Assembly (NCBI GenBank): GCA_003024175.1
Contig: MDYQ01000028.1
Coordinates: forward strand, 120,484 to 184,483
Direction of reading: 5' to 3'
Source: Planoprotostelium fungivorum
Taxonomy: Eukaryota; Evosea; Variosea; Cavosteliida; Cavosteliaceae
DNA length: 64,000 nt
The position numbers and the translations under genes are program-made. The notes beneath the pieces were generated by a model. It was not told where the DNA came from and did no database searches. It was given only the letters and a program-made list of their open reading frames with translations. Shown here piece after piece: positions 12,176 to 23,784 of this stretch. How positions within the stretch are numbered: position 1 is the stretch's first letter; the number at the start of each line of letters is the position of its first letter.

Positions 12176-12248
12176 TGGAGAACCAGGGTATCGATCCCTG
12201 TGCCCCTCGCATGCTAAGCGAGTGCTCTACCATTTGAGCTAGATCCCC
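12176..12248 (-). tRNA. tRNA-Ala (AGC)
   Basis: The 73-nt cloverleaf is read on the minus strand. The 5' acceptor strand is GGGGATC and the anticodon arm is CTCGC-TTAGCAT-GCGAG with anticodon AGC. The T arm is CAGGG-ATCGATA-CCCTG, and the 3' acceptor strand GTTCTCC is followed by discriminator A73. The G3-U70 wobble pair, the classical alanine identity element, is present. One T-T mismatch at pair 6-67 is seen. There is no intron. Downstream, CTCACCTTTTTGCC supplies an RNA polymerase III T5 terminator. An identical copy lies at 41883-41955. Confidence 0.97.
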
Positions 12249-12619
12249 AATGTGTTTGATGCAGGAAAATTTGATGTATGGTCGTTTATTGTTTCTTTCA
12301 CGTTGCTTAGACATGTTTACGATGAAAATGGAGTGAGATGACGTAATAATTGTTTCTGTAAGGTCGACTATCTCGATCATGCTCTGTGATCATAGAGCGC
12401 AGATGAGACTCAATTTTCTGCTCGAGAGCAGAATCCACATCAGGTCCCAACATGTGAGTTGATTAACACTTTCATGCCCCTGAAGAGACTCACAAGAGCT
12501 GAAATAAAGACATTACAGAAAGGACTGAATTCACTTTCGATATTGCGTGTATCGATCGGCTGACATGATGTCATAAAAAGTAAAGCTCGTGCGGATTCGA
12601 CCCACAAGCACATTGAGAG

Positions 12620-14174
12620 ATGGAATGCACTGATCTGAGATCTTATCTAAAACATCCGAACGCATGGAATAGACTCCAACAAGGTTCGCATGCTATTTCA
12701 AACAAATTACACCTCCTCTCCATTGTCTTAACACGTTCTAATCAACACAGTATACGGTGCGGGGGACACTGGTGCAACAAAAGTGAGACTTTCATTTCAT
12801 AATCTCGATTATTCAACATGATTCCAGATCGCCGAGACATTGAGCGATCCGACCAGTCAATTAGAATATCTCGACCTCTCCATCAATGAGATCACAGACG
12901 TAGGGGTTCAAGCAATCGCCGTCTCCCTCAAACACAATCGACGATTACACACTCTCCGACTGTGGAGTGCGACTATCATCCATCTCCTCTTCTGATCTCT
13001 TCAGGAAACAACATCGGCCCACTCGGTGCAAAAGCATTGGCGGATCACCTCCAATCGAATGACAAACTCTCCAGCTTAGACCTCTGGAGTGAGATCTCAT
13101 AGTTTATTCCATCTTAAATGTTCACCACCACATCAGGTAACAACATCGGAGATGAAGGCGCTGGCTATCTCAGTCGAGCGAGACTTCCACACATCACCAG
13201 CATCGACTTGTCCGGTGATACAGACATCCATTCGAGATGGCACATTGAAGCTGATGTCGATCAGCAAACAGCATCACGATGGCCGGTATATGGGAGATCG
13301 TCCAAGGGCTACGTCACAACCCAATCAAAGAATTAAGGATCTCATGTGAGAAGATGAAAGACGATGATGATGATGATGTCACCAGCCAACGGTATAGGAG
13401 ACGAGGGGACTCGAATTGTAGCGGAAGGATTGCATGGAAACGCGACCGTGACGCTGCTCACTCTGTCAGGTGATCTCCATCATGCATGCATCACGAGACC
13501 ATGCGATCTCATCGTGATGACAAAACCATCGTTTCTTTTTTTCACGTGCACACAACATAAGACATCACATCGTGAAACCAAATCATCGACGATGATGTCA
13601 TCACGATCGATCGTCTTCCATCGATCGTCATGATGATCTCGGTTCACGTCTGATTCCTTTCATAGTGAGCAACATTGGAGATGCAGGTGCCATCGCATTA
13701 GCCACCATGCTCGAGAGGAATTCTACCCTCACATCACTTTCCCTACACGGTAACGGAGACATTTCGCGGAATATTCTGAGACTTTTCAGTGAATCGTATC
13801 GGTGATGCAGGAGCGATCGCGTTAGGGAAAGCACTGGAGAAGAACAGGACCCTCACTTATCTCGATTTATCAGGTAATATGTCAGACTACAACGTTGTAG
13901 ATTGACCATCGATACAGTGAACAACATCGGTAACGAAGGTTATGCCTCACTCAGGAGGTTCCCCATCAACATCAATACGAACGGTGCGTATTTTATTTTG
14001 TTTTATTTCTCGTCCTCTCGAGTACTCCAACAAGTGAAAGATGATCTGAATGATGATAAAACAGCGAATCCACGCATAGAGAGGGGAGGGATCGTAGATG
14101 AATTGTACGGTATCTACAACGATGCATACAACACACTGGGAACCACTTACAACGAAAAGTGTAACGTCATGTAA
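12620..14174 (+). CDS. Leucine-rich repeat protein (ribonuclease-inhibitor/NLRC3-like repeats)
   Basis: This is a probable cytosolic scaffold built of RNI-type LRRs. The start at ATG 12620 gives MECTDLRSYLKHPNAWNRLQQ. After one intron the repeats begin: IAETL...LEYLDLS, NNIGPLGAKALADHL...LSSLDLW, NNIGDEGAGYL...ITSIDLSG, GIGDEGTRIVAEGL...LTLSG, NIGDAGAIALATML...LTSLSLHG, RIGDAGAIALGKAL...LTYLDLS and NNIGNEGYASL. Each repeat of about 28 residues sits in its own exon of about 84 bp, with introns cutting at nearly the same point just before N-IG. The tail has DELYGIYNDAYNTLG and a stop at 14172-14174, followed by AATAAA. No signal peptide or enzymatic domain is visible. Introns carry the CTACAACGTTGTAG palindrome (13887-13900) and another ATCTACAACG copy lies near 14110. 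Confidence 0.8.
13887..13900. repeat. 14-bp palindrome in an LRR-gene intron
   Basis: CTACAACGTTGTAG is perfectly self-complementary and is followed by ATTGACC, as at 11009. It lies in the intron preceding the last LRR exon. Confidence 0.95.
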
Positions 14175-14181
14175 ACATCCA

Positions 14182-14187
14182 AATAAA
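14182..14187 (+). terminator. Polyadenylation signal
   Basis: AATAAA lies 8 bp after the LRR-protein stop codon. Confidence 0.6.
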
Positions 14188-14529
14188 CCCAACTGCAAGA
14201 GAGTGCTTGATCGTTAATACTTTATATTCAGAGAGAAGCAACGTTAGTCGTTACGCTTGGATCGTAATGGGCTGGACAGTACTGAACATATTGAACCTTA
14301 TCAGCAGTGTCTCGAAGAAAGACCCAACCGAGGTCGCACGGCTACTCTTACGTCATCCTTGGATGACGTCGTCAGCAGACAACAAGACCCATCGGCACAA
14401 GATAATGGGGCCATCAGAGAAGCGGTAGAAGTCAGCCAGAGATCTACACATGAGAATAAACAATGTCAGCACATCTTTTCCTGAAACAGACATATTTATT
14501 TCTGAATGATGTGATCATCAGCGCCTTCT

Positions 14530-15871
14530 TTAAGCGTATTGGTGGAGGTTGTAGTAGTTGTTCTTCGACTGTCTCTTCTTGTAGATGTAATAGCCAAGAC
14601 CTCCCAAAACGGCAACTCCAGCGAGAGATCCGATGACGATGCCTGCGATCTTTCCCTTGCTCATCTTGTCTCCTTCTTCCTTCTTCTCTTCTTCGGTGTG
14701 GCTGGGCTCAGTGGTCGAGCTGGTGGCCGGTGTTCCATCATCGGCGCTCAAGACTTGGATGGAGGGAAGACCTTGGGCCTTGGCCACGGTTTCAAACTTG
14801 TTGGCACCGTTCTCTTGCTTCGACTCTTCGTAAGCAGATACGAGATTGTGAGCGGCGTCGTCGGCGGTGATCTTGCCGTCAAAGAAGGTAATGACGGCCT
14901 TGATGATGCTGGCGTCTCTCTTTCCACCGATGGTGACGGTCTTCCATTCCGTGATGTTGATGCTCTCGACATTGGTCTCTACTACTGCAGCGATGAGCTT
15001 GATGAAGTCGACTTCATTGATCTCGCCCGAGAAGGTCAATTTGACCTCCTGATGGATGATTCAGATTGACATTCGAAATGATGTGAGAGAGACGAACCTT
15101 GGAGGGCTTCTCGGTGGGTTGTGGAGCCTCACTCATTGTGTTGGTTGGTTCAACGGTGGATGATGTCGGCTCATTTCCGTGAGTAGAGGTAGTGGCGGTG
15201 GTCTCATTTCCGTGAGCAGAGGTAGTAGCGAGGGTCTCATTTCCGTGAGCAGAGGTAGTAGCGGTGGTCTCATTTCCGTGAGCAGAGGTAACGGTAGTGG
15301 TCTCGTTTACAGAGGTAACGGTAGTGGTCTCGTTTACAGAGGTAGGAATGGGGACATAGGTGGAGACAGTCTCGTTTCTGGAGGTAGGAATGGGGACATA
15401 GGTGGAGACAGTCTCATTCACTGGATAGGTGGTGGGAGTTTCCGTGCTCATGGTGGATGTCGTCGAAGAACTGGGTTCTGTGGTGGAAGAGCTGGTGGTA
15501 AATGTGCTGCTGGACTCAAAGGTAGAGGGAGTGGTAGACGTGCTGGGTGCAGAGGTCTCAGTAGGGGTAGTCACATCACTGGTGGTCGTCGATGTGGTAG
15601 ACGTGCTGATAGGCGCGTTGGTAATGGCAGTGTTAGACGTGCTGGGTGCAGAGGTCTCAGTGGGGGTACTCACATCACTGGTGGTCGTCGATGTGGTAGA
15701 CGTGCTGGGTGCAGAGGTTCCGGTAGGTGTGATCACATTACTAGTGGTCGTAGTAAAGGTACTAGGGACCTCAACAGTAGAGAGAACGGTAGATGTTAGG
15801 GTCTCGGTGTCTTGTCCAAAAGAAGCCGCGAGGACTAGGGCGAAGAGGAAGATGATCGATTTGACCTGCAT
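14530..15871 (-). CDS. Mucin-like type I membrane glycoprotein
   Basis: This is a predicted cell-surface protein of 430 residues in two exons: 15871-15098 and 15048-14530, with a 49-bp intron using GTTCGT and CATCAG. Residues 1-19 (MQVKSIIFLFALVLAASFG) form a signal peptide. A long Ser/Thr-rich segment follows, dominated by TSAPSTSTTSTTTSDV-type repeats. Next come 14-residue units with NETVSTYVPIPTS and 11-residue AHGNETTATTS units with N-x-T glycosylation sites. After the intron is a compact domain of about 100 residues (VKLTFSGEINEVDFIKL to about KFETVAKAQ) that resembles a SEA-type or small extracellular domain, though I cannot name it firmly. One transmembrane helix (IAGIVIGSLAGVAVLGGLGYYI) and a short basic tail ending in YYNLHQYA complete the protein. 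The layout suggests an adhesion or glycocalyx role. Confidence 0.8.
15171..15300. repeat. 33-bp coding minisatellite
   Basis: About four tandem 33-bp copies centred on catttccgtgagcagaggta encode the AHGNETTATTS units of the mucin-like protein. Copies differ by a few bases. Confidence 0.85.
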
Positions 15872-16272
15872 CTCTTCCGATGGTGTCGCTGGAAAGAATG
15901 AGAAGCCACACAGGGAGTTGACTGCAATGTGTCACTCAATGTGGAAAGATCGCAGAAGGTCGAGTTTTTTTTTCGCTTTTGGAGGCGAAATTCGCGAAGC
16001 AGGGAGAGCAGCAGCTCCTGACGCGAATCTCTATGACACGTACATGCTGAGGTGGCGTTAGACTCTATGTGAAATCATACCTGATCCGTTGTTCTGAATA
16101 AACAAACCGAAAAACATCGACTCGAGCTGATCGTGTCTAACTCATGCACTGTGCCTTTAACCCGACCTCTCTGTCGATCGATTTCGAAATCATGTGAAAC
16201 GACGTCTGATCTGCTGAGTGTCACCGCGACGGCTCAATCATTTGGTCAGCATCGGAGAGGATCAGATCCAAC

Positions 16273-18349
16273 ATGCCAACAACCACAACGAGAGCTGAAG
16301 GAGGTTGGTCGACCTTCGATCATCCACGTACGACGAAGGCCTTGGAGGCTGTCAGCCTTCTCGGGCCGCTTCTCCTCAGCTCACACCAGACGGGATTATG
16401 TTGGGGAACCATCGTCTTATGGCTCATCTTTTCCCTCGGTATCACTGCTGATATCCTTAATTTTCGAAACAAACCACCAACCGCAGTGAGATTCATTTGT
16501 CCATACATGTCAAGTGGAATGATTGATTTGTGATCAAAGGGAAAGCCATCAGGAATCACATTCGGTTGTTTTCTATTACCTATCATCTTCCATCTTCAAC
16601 GAGAGAAACTGGGATCCATCGATGCGACAGGTATAGATACTGTTCACTCATCTTGCATCTCATTCGCTCGTTGACCCTCGACCAGTCATGTTCAGCATCG
16701 CCGCATCGTCTTCTCTCTCCATCATCGCAGATCATCTGATTCCCGCCTCCGGGATGATCAAGACCATCTTACATCCTCTCATCTGTCTCGCCATCACCAT
16801 CATCAGAGGACACCGTGAGTTCTCGAGGATGGATGTCTTTCGTGGTTTGACACATCATGCAGGCTTCACGTCCATATTGGCCGTGATCGGTGCTCTCTTG
16901 TGCAGTGATGTCATCTTTCGTGTTTGCAGGTGCGACGAGATACATCACAAGATTTCACCTCTTCTCTCTGATCTTTCTATCATCTCATCTCTTCCTCACC
17001 CATCTGGCCTTTCATCATCTGATTACCCATCGACTGATCATCCATCATCTGATCGATCGGCGCAGGACAAAGTGGATCAATCTATCACTCGGAGAATCTG
17101 TCATCCTGTCCCAGGGAGCCTCCATCGCCGCCGTCGATCTGTGTCGCAGGACTCTCGAAGTCATCACGGTGACCCGTCGACGCAGAATTTTCACCGAATC
17201 TTCTGACCCTCCTCCAGGAAGGTTCCCGCCGCAGCGATCGCGTTGCCGTGGGAGAGTTGACAGTCTTAGGGTCTCTCGCCTTTGCGTTTTTATCTTCATC
17301 CATTCTCATCTCAAAGAGAGAAGAGAGAGGAGTGAAATACGGACAAAAGGACACGCAGCTGTACGTCGCGTTCTGTGTCTTCTTCTCTTTCGTCCTCGTC
17401 CCTTGGGCTTGGACGTTGATCAATCGAAACCCATTCGTGTGGTGAGTGATGTGCATGTGCATGTGATGATGATGGGTGATGATGATGATGTAGGTTGATC
17501 CAATTGATGGTGGATGCAAAGATGATCACTCTACTGATCTACTGGTCGGTAGTTATCTACCTGCTGCTCTACGTCGTGGACATACGTAAGTTACGCACGA
17601 GACGTACCATCGTACGCAAGTACTTCCACCTCATCGCCGTCCTACTCTTCGTTCCCACGGTGATGTACAACGTGCGAGTTGTCTTCGAAATTTCCGTGAC
17701 ATCTACCAGTACGAGTTGGTCGGCCTGGGATACAGCATCGCCCTGGGTCTCTTCATTCTGGCCGAAATTGCTCGATTTTCCAATCTACAACCGATCGGCC
17801 CTCTCTGCGGTACTTACATGGAGAGATTCTTTGACGAGAAAGATGGGGGGGACGTTGTAGTGAGCCACACGTATCTATTATTAGGCTGTGCCGCTCCACT
17901 GTGGATCCACCAGGCATCCGATCTGGCCTTCGTGGGTGAGAAGATTCTCGGAAATTTTGCGAGAATTTCGTCGAATGTTTCCAGGGGACCAGGGTATTTT
18001 GGCTTTTGCGGGCCTCATCTCCCTCGGTGTGGGAGACTCTTTAGCTTCCACTATCGGCACACTCTTCGGCTCACACAGGTAGTCCCAATTTTCTACCCCT
18101 CCTGACCATTGTAGATGGCCGGGTACCAAAAAGACGCTAGAGGGTACTGCGGGTGCCGTCATCGGCTGCGTGGCTTGCTGCATGATCGTCACGTCTATTC
18201 TGCACCTGCAGTGGCCGTGGGTGCAAGAGAAGAGTTTCGCTTTCATTCTGGCGACGATCGTGACCTGCTTGACAGAAGCGTGGTCTGACCAAGTGGACAA
18301 TCTGTTTCTACCTCTGTATTATTACGGTACGTTGGTCCTGTCTCTGTGA
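16273..18349 (+). CDS. DOLK: Dolichol kinase
   Basis: The enzyme phosphorylates dolichol with CTP to make dolichyl phosphate, the lipid carrier for N-glycosylation, C/O-mannosylation and GPI synthesis in the ER membrane. It starts at ATG 16273 (MPTTTTRAEGGW). Many hydrophobic segments follow across short exons, including GTIVLWLIFSLGI, the block RKYFHLIAVLLFVPTVMYNV, and the C-terminal catalytic region. The latter contains LISLGVGDSLASTIGTLFG, the CTP-binding-type motif GTKKTLEGTAGA, and TEAWSDQVDNLFLPL, all hallmarks of the dolichol kinase/SEC59 family. The frame ends YYYGTLVLSL. A GTACGT just before the stop could be a donor to a further exon. The first exons are less conserved, and their borders (16800-17500) are approximate. 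Confidence 0.88.
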
Positions 18350-18704
18350 GATGAAAGCTGGGATCGACAATAAAGAAGAAGGTATCGAAGAGATGATCAT
18401 GAGAACATTCCATCAACACCATTCGTGATCCACTCCTCTGCAATCTCATCAGCTGCCGCATACAGATGAGGCACAAGCGGGCAGTTCGAACATGCTGACG
18501 TTCTCTCTTGGTTGCATGAGGAAGCCAATTCAAATGCAATGACAATGACATTGTCTTCCAAATGTATCTTTCTATCTTCAGATGAATAAAATCAAGGGAC
18601 AAATTAAATCTCCGATTTATTGTTAGCCACGGGAGGAGCACGCCGTGACGGAAACAAGCACACGATGCAGAGGAGGGACATACTTTCGAAAACAAACGGC
18701 TCAC

Positions 18705-19493
18705 ATGACCTTCTTTATCGACTCTCTGGCAAAATCTCAAGTCAAGAATAGGCGGCTGCAACGTGCGACACCATTGGATGAGACCAATAAGACAGCCGGA
18801 CCTGCAGTCATCTTTTTAGACAACCAACTGAACGGTTGTCCTCTGAAGGTATACTCCATTCCCGACCTGGATGGGATCGATCAGTTGTGAGACCCGCACG
18901 CATTTGTTGGGTCCTTTTGACACATCTAAGATCATCGGACGACGTTCACGCCATCACCACTGATTTGGAGAGCTACAATGCCGAGCAGATAGACAATCTG
19001 ATCATCAGTCACACGATGATGTTTTTGAACTGCCGGCTTTCTCCTCCACGATTCATCAAGGGAGACAAGTTTCGACTCCTCCTGGTCGCACGCGATCCCC
19101 TCCGAGGGACATCATCTTTTTCCATCAGCTCGCCCTTCAGGCTTTACAGCAAGAAGTCACAGATCGAAGACAGTGAATCGTTACAACAGAGGGAACGTAG
19201 CCGAAAGAAGAGAAAGTCTCCCGTGGGTTCACTCGTTCACTCATTCATTGATGATCTCACAGGAAGAGAGATTAGACGACGCTCTGATGGTGGTCCGAAA
19301 TGTCGTCCTTTCTTCGCAGGATTCACAAGAGAAGCGAAGAAGGTTATCTCCGCTGCGGAGGTTAGTGAATGATCTGGATCCACAAGAAGATTGTGTCAAC
19401 ACCTCTCATGAGGCATCTGATCCCATCGAAGATTTCGAATGGTCCTTCGATTTCGAATGGTTCTTCGATCTCGATGGAGCAACGAAATTATAG
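18705..19493 (+). CDS. Probable nuclear protein, family not recognised
   Basis: Three exons can be joined cleanly. Exon 1, 18705-18886, runs from ATG with MTFFIDSLAKSQVK, AVIFLDNQLNGCPLKVYSI and a GTGAGA donor. Exon 2 starts with SSDDVHAITTDLESYN and includes FIKGDKFRLLLVARDPL and ISSPFRLYSKKSQ. Exon 3 starts with EERLDDALMVVRN and ends in ATKL, with TAG at 19491-19493. Basic clusters RKKRKSP and EKRRRLSPLRR look like nuclear localisation signals. The C-terminus is acidic and aromatic, with a near-repeat of FEWSFDFEWFFDLD, as in some activation domains. A transcription-factor role is an inference from composition only. Confidence 0.6.
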
Positions 19494-19689
19494 TCATAAC
19501 CGTGTATGACGTGAACCCTTAATAAATGGAACGTACGATCATGATGTCGATCGCAAAGATGACGAGGATGTCACAGCCATCACGCCAACATGAACTAATT
19601 CTTCCACAGAGTGTCCAAACACAGAACACGAGACGTTTTGCCGAATAAATGTATTTCCTCTTCCTTTCGTCACACTTGCCGGAGAGGTT

Positions 19690-21130
19690 CTAAACGATCA
19701 CGCCTGCTCTTCTCTCTGATCTTCTCTTCCTTCGTAGTGCATCTTGTTCTTCCTGCAGTCGTCCGCTGGTCATCAGTCTCCCGGCGTAATAATGCGTCCA
19801 CGTCAGCTGCGTGTGTCAACCGTCTACACCGTTGTAGATCGACTCACGTCCGGATAATTCTCCGCTAGTTCGTGGAGGAACCTCGGATACACTCGCGACA
19901 GGTTACGTAAATCCAAATTCTTCAGCTGGGCAAATCTTCCACTCATTAAAACTTTAAAATCAAATGAAACCTCTCTTCACCTCCTGCACAATCTGATGAT
20001 GCCCGATTGAGACACGTCCGTGCGGTTGAGCGACATCTTCTGCATCTGAGAGAAGAAGGGAAGCAGCAACTCTACCGAGTCATCGTTGATGAGATTTGAA
20101 TCTGCGAGGGAGAGGAAAGTCAGAGGAGGCCACGAGTGCAACTTCGCGCAGGCCAATGCTGTATTGTTGAGGATCCCTGGAATGGACGACACGTCTGTCG
20201 ATCGGTGAGATGATGAGATGAGATGGAGTGATGCACACCCAGACGTGTGATGGTGTTGGACTTGATCATGAGGCTGGCCAGACCATGTATGCTGAGGCCG
20301 TGACAGCCTCCGAGGTTCAGGCTGTACAGTCTCTTGAGCGTCCCGATGGGTCCGAACACTGGGTCCTCCGTGAGTACCGACGTAACTCCGACGTACGTGT
20401 TCCCACCCGCATCGGTGCATCTCTCGGAGCGTAAGGTGAGTTCTTCGACGTTCACGCAGAGGTGGCACAGTTGAGTGACGAGGGCGTCAGTGATGATGGT
20501 CTGATCGAACAGTGACAGATCGACTCGGATCAGGTTGTGACATCTAGAGAAGAGGTAAGACAGTCCCTCGTGGGTCACTGCTTTGCCTGGGGAGCGTGAG
20601 AAATGTGATGGAGAGAAGATGAAGATCGATAGAGAGGACATCGCACCGGCATCGTGTAGAGAGATGGAGAGTAAGGAAGGACCGCAGATGTTACCGACGT
20701 GCTTCAATGCATTGTCGGACAGTAATCTGCAATCGGACACGTTGATGTCTTGTATTCCTCTCGCTCTGTCGACGGTTCAGAATGCATGTGTTATGAATCA
20801 CATCAGAAAATCACCGGTTGATGATTGCGTATAGAGCCAGATTGGCAACTCTGGACTTGTGCATCGATCTCGCTTTGCTGAAATCCACCCTAGTTTGCCA
20901 CTGCCAGACGAGACTGAGGAACTGTGGTGTGTGAGACATTCATTATTTGGGTCACGTGTCACCTGTTTGTTCACCAGAGATAGACGAAGGATCTCTTGAA
21001 TCCTGTGCATGAAACCTGGAATAACTGTCAACTCAACTCATTTCCTTCAACAAGACGTACTGCCTGAATCATACGATTCAATTATATAGCGAATGACATC
21101 ACAAACCAGCTCTACTGGCAGGTCATCCCA
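19690..21130 (-). CDS. F-box/leucine-rich repeat protein
   Basis: This is a likely substrate receptor of an SCF ubiquitin ligase. On the minus strand, the exon around 21110-21050 encodes an F-box start (DLPVELVCDVIRYIIESY). It continues in MHRIQEILRLSLVNKQ and FLSLVWQWQTRVDF. LRRs of the FBXL/AMN1 type follow: DCRLLSDNALKHVG, HEGLSYLFSRCHNLIRVDLS, ALVTQLCHLCVNVEELTL, LKRLYSLNLGGCHGLSIHGL, PPLTFLSLADSNLINDDSVELL and LKNLDLRNLSRVYPRF. The end is a basic tail ERRAGVIV at the TAG 19692-19690. The initiating exon upstream of the F-box is not resolved. The last intron (about 19813-19856) contains the CTACAACGGTGTAG variant of the recurrent motif. Confidence 0.75.
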
Positions 21131-21817
21131 CGTAGACTGTCATGTGATCAGCTTTCTAAGATGGAAACGACACAACATCTGATGCTCACCATCTTGTGGT
21201 GTCTGCTTGCGTATGTGTTGCGTCGATGGAAATCGATATGTACAGAGGGTGCAGCAGAGAGGGCTGTTCCTGCTGAATGCGAGTATAACTGTAGGAAAAG
21301 TCGTTGCGTCTGTCGATATTGTGGCGATTTGAGAGAAACAAACGCATTCGCGGTGAAATTCGCATGTTTAAACAACAACGCGAACTGTGAGAACGAAACA
21401 GAGGGAACAGGGACGCTGAGCGCACACGTTAGCCCATTGACGTTCCTGAAGCTCTGCAGTGGTTTCAGATCTGGTGGTCTGGTGATGGAAAAGAGACCCC
21501 ATGATGGTGAGAGAGGGAGGGACGATGCAAGGCACAGACCTGCACTGATACACCAGTCTAGACTATAGATGCGGAGGAATTGTGTTGTTCTTCCGCTCGA
21601 GCGATGAAAAGCTGGCCCTCGTTCACTCTATGGCACTTCCGGAACCAAGTATTTTTCCTGGGCGGATTTGGGCTTCTTTGAATCTAAAGCGCAGCCACCA
21701 CACATCGCATCGTCTTACGTCTGTCTCTCAGTCTTCAATCTCTGATACCTTCAGGTGAGGCATGAAGAGAACATCACCAGGTCTAACACACGATCAGATC
21801 GCATCATCTTACGCACA

Positions 21818-23251
21818 ATGGACGACATCATTCGCGTAGCTCTCGTGGAGCTCGAACAGAAGGGAACTGAGATGGCATTAGGATTTAGTTGGGCATTGAG
21901 TGGCATCTTCTTAGCTTTTCGATCTGTATTGGCTCACAAGAAAGTCTTTCGATCGTTCATCATTCTATCAGGTCAGTCCATCCTTATCACCAACTTCCAT
22001 CATACGATATCTGATGTTAATCACACAGTGATCTCTGTCCTTTTGTATCTGCTGTCTTATTTACTGTTCATTCCATTCCTCATCTTTCGCATCTTCTTCT
22101 GGATACCCTCTCTCTACTTCCAGTATGATACATCATCCACCAACGCTACCATCACGACATTCTTGTACAACTTCCAAAAGATCTTCTTCTTCCTCCCTCT
22201 TCTCGGCCTTTTCTTCTTTCGATACATCCACGCTCGACCGTTCGATGAGCTCTTCCATTACGCCGTCACCGATCAGATGAAGAGAACTCAAAGAGGTGAG
22301 GGATCTTGTGTTCTGAGGAGAATGTATGCTGACGGATGGATCAGATGTTGCCGAAGATGATGTTCAAGATCACGGGAGAGGGCACATGATCGATCGCCAA
22401 TCACCGCAAGCTGTAGCTCTCTGTTCGGACAAGTGAATGTTCGATATCACGATCGTCACAACATCTGGGCTGACTCATCATCTTAGACAAGTGTACGATC
22501 TGTGGGACGATACCAGCAGACTATTCGGTCGTTTGTTATCGAAGCTCTTTCCAAACCAATTTCCACAATCTCAAGTCGTTTCAGAAAAGTGACTCTCTCA
22601 TCCATCATCCATCTTCATCATCAATTCATCACCAGCAACATCATCCGTCATCGACACCATTCCCCGTGCTCACCCATCACAGACGACATGTCATCGATGA
22701 GAACGTACAAGACTCCTTCTGGGACTCGGTGAACAATTTACGTAGACGTCTCCTCCTTGTTCTGTCGGTCTATTTCTTGTCCTGCCTCCCCATCATCGGC
22801 GGCTTCGTCTTTCCCGCTGTTTCTGTCATCGGTTTTTTTAGAAAGTTTGGAAGCATCTCCAGCATCATCGTCGGCCTTCTCCTCTTCATCGCCCCTTCGA
22901 GTGAGTTCCACTCGTCTCACATCTTGATGGTATCAGCTGATAATGTCATTTGCAGGTGTCTCCATCTTTGTGGGGTCCTTCTACTTGGGAGCTAGAACTC
23001 TCGTCGTCGAATTATTGGAGCCGGCTTTCTCTCGCATGAACATGGACAGAAGAGAGAGGAGGACATGGACCGATCGGAATCAGTACATCCTCTTAGGCTT
23101 CATCCTTCCCTTCTACTACGCTTGCAGCTGGCCGTTCGTCTCCATGCTGTCTTTCGCGTTGGCTCAGGCAGCCGTGTCCTTTTTAGCGGTCAGACTTCCC
23201 ATGCCAGCAGAAGAGACGAAAGAAGAGACAAAAGAGAAGAAGGAAGAATAA
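21818..23251 (+). CDS. EI24/CysZ-like multi-pass membrane protein (RRT8/LDS-type)
   Basis: This is a multi-pass membrane protein that starts at ATG 21818 with MDDIIRVALVELEQKGTEM. Exons encode repeated hydrophobic blocks: VISVLLYLLSYLLFIPFLIF, IFFFLPLLGLFFF, then LLLVLSVYFLSCLPIIGGFVFP, IIVGLLLFIAP and VSIFVGSFYLGARTLVVELL. The C-terminal block RNQYILLGFILPFYYACSWP followed by AQAAVSFL resembles the fungal EI24-domain family that includes spore-wall protein RRT8. The end is a charged EETKEETKEKKEE tail and stop. The role in fungi (spore-wall/lipid-droplet biology) is family knowledge; a sporulation role here is only a guess. The segment 22380-22660 has uncertain splicing. Confidence 0.6.
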
Positions 23252-23784
23252 AAGGAACATCTTTCGAATCGATTTCGTTTCACCACAATCTGAAGAAGCG
23301 CTGCTGCCATGGCATGGTCGCTGATGAGGCTTTATCCGTTTGGAGAATAAGGCGATGTCACAGCCGTCCAGGATGGGCAGTTTTCAAGTTGACCTGCCTA
23401 GCTCGATCACAGAACCACGATTGAAATCGCGCAGAATTTTACCTTTATCTGCCTCCTCGGTAATTGTTGCTCTGTTCATCGGTCGAAGGATTCCACGATT
23501 GGGTAGTCCGACATCGCGCTGCACACAGATGCGGGTGATGCCGATATTTTACTCGATGGACATGTCACTGATGACACATTCGTGAGTGGTCCCCTATGGT
23601 GGATAGGCATTGTCCTTCTCAACTATTTGCGACATGAAATTTCCAAACTGGAACGGATGTGAAACATCGATGAAAAACGCGCTCCGCCCGATGGTGTGGG
23701 CATATTTCGCTCCTCTATGCACAATTGGATAGGAGAGAGCCATTCGTGTACAGATATAGACAACTGTTAGCCCTACCATAGAAC
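23252..23784. other. Intergenic; no supported gene
   Basis: Short ORFs exist on both strands (for example 23340-23585 and 23779-23594) but show no domain, splice pattern or codon signal that I can support. This stretch probably holds the EI24 gene's 3' end and the promoter of the next gene. Confidence 0.4.

Noticed and set aside
15179-15799. Gly/Arg- and Val-rich plus-strand frames across the mucin-like gene
   Set aside because: They are antisense translations of Ser/Thr-rich repeats, whereas the minus frame has a signal peptide, glycosylation sites and a membrane helix.
23290-23779. Short ORFs on both strands before the Cbl-like gene
   Set aside because: No recognisable features; probably UTR or promoter sequence.
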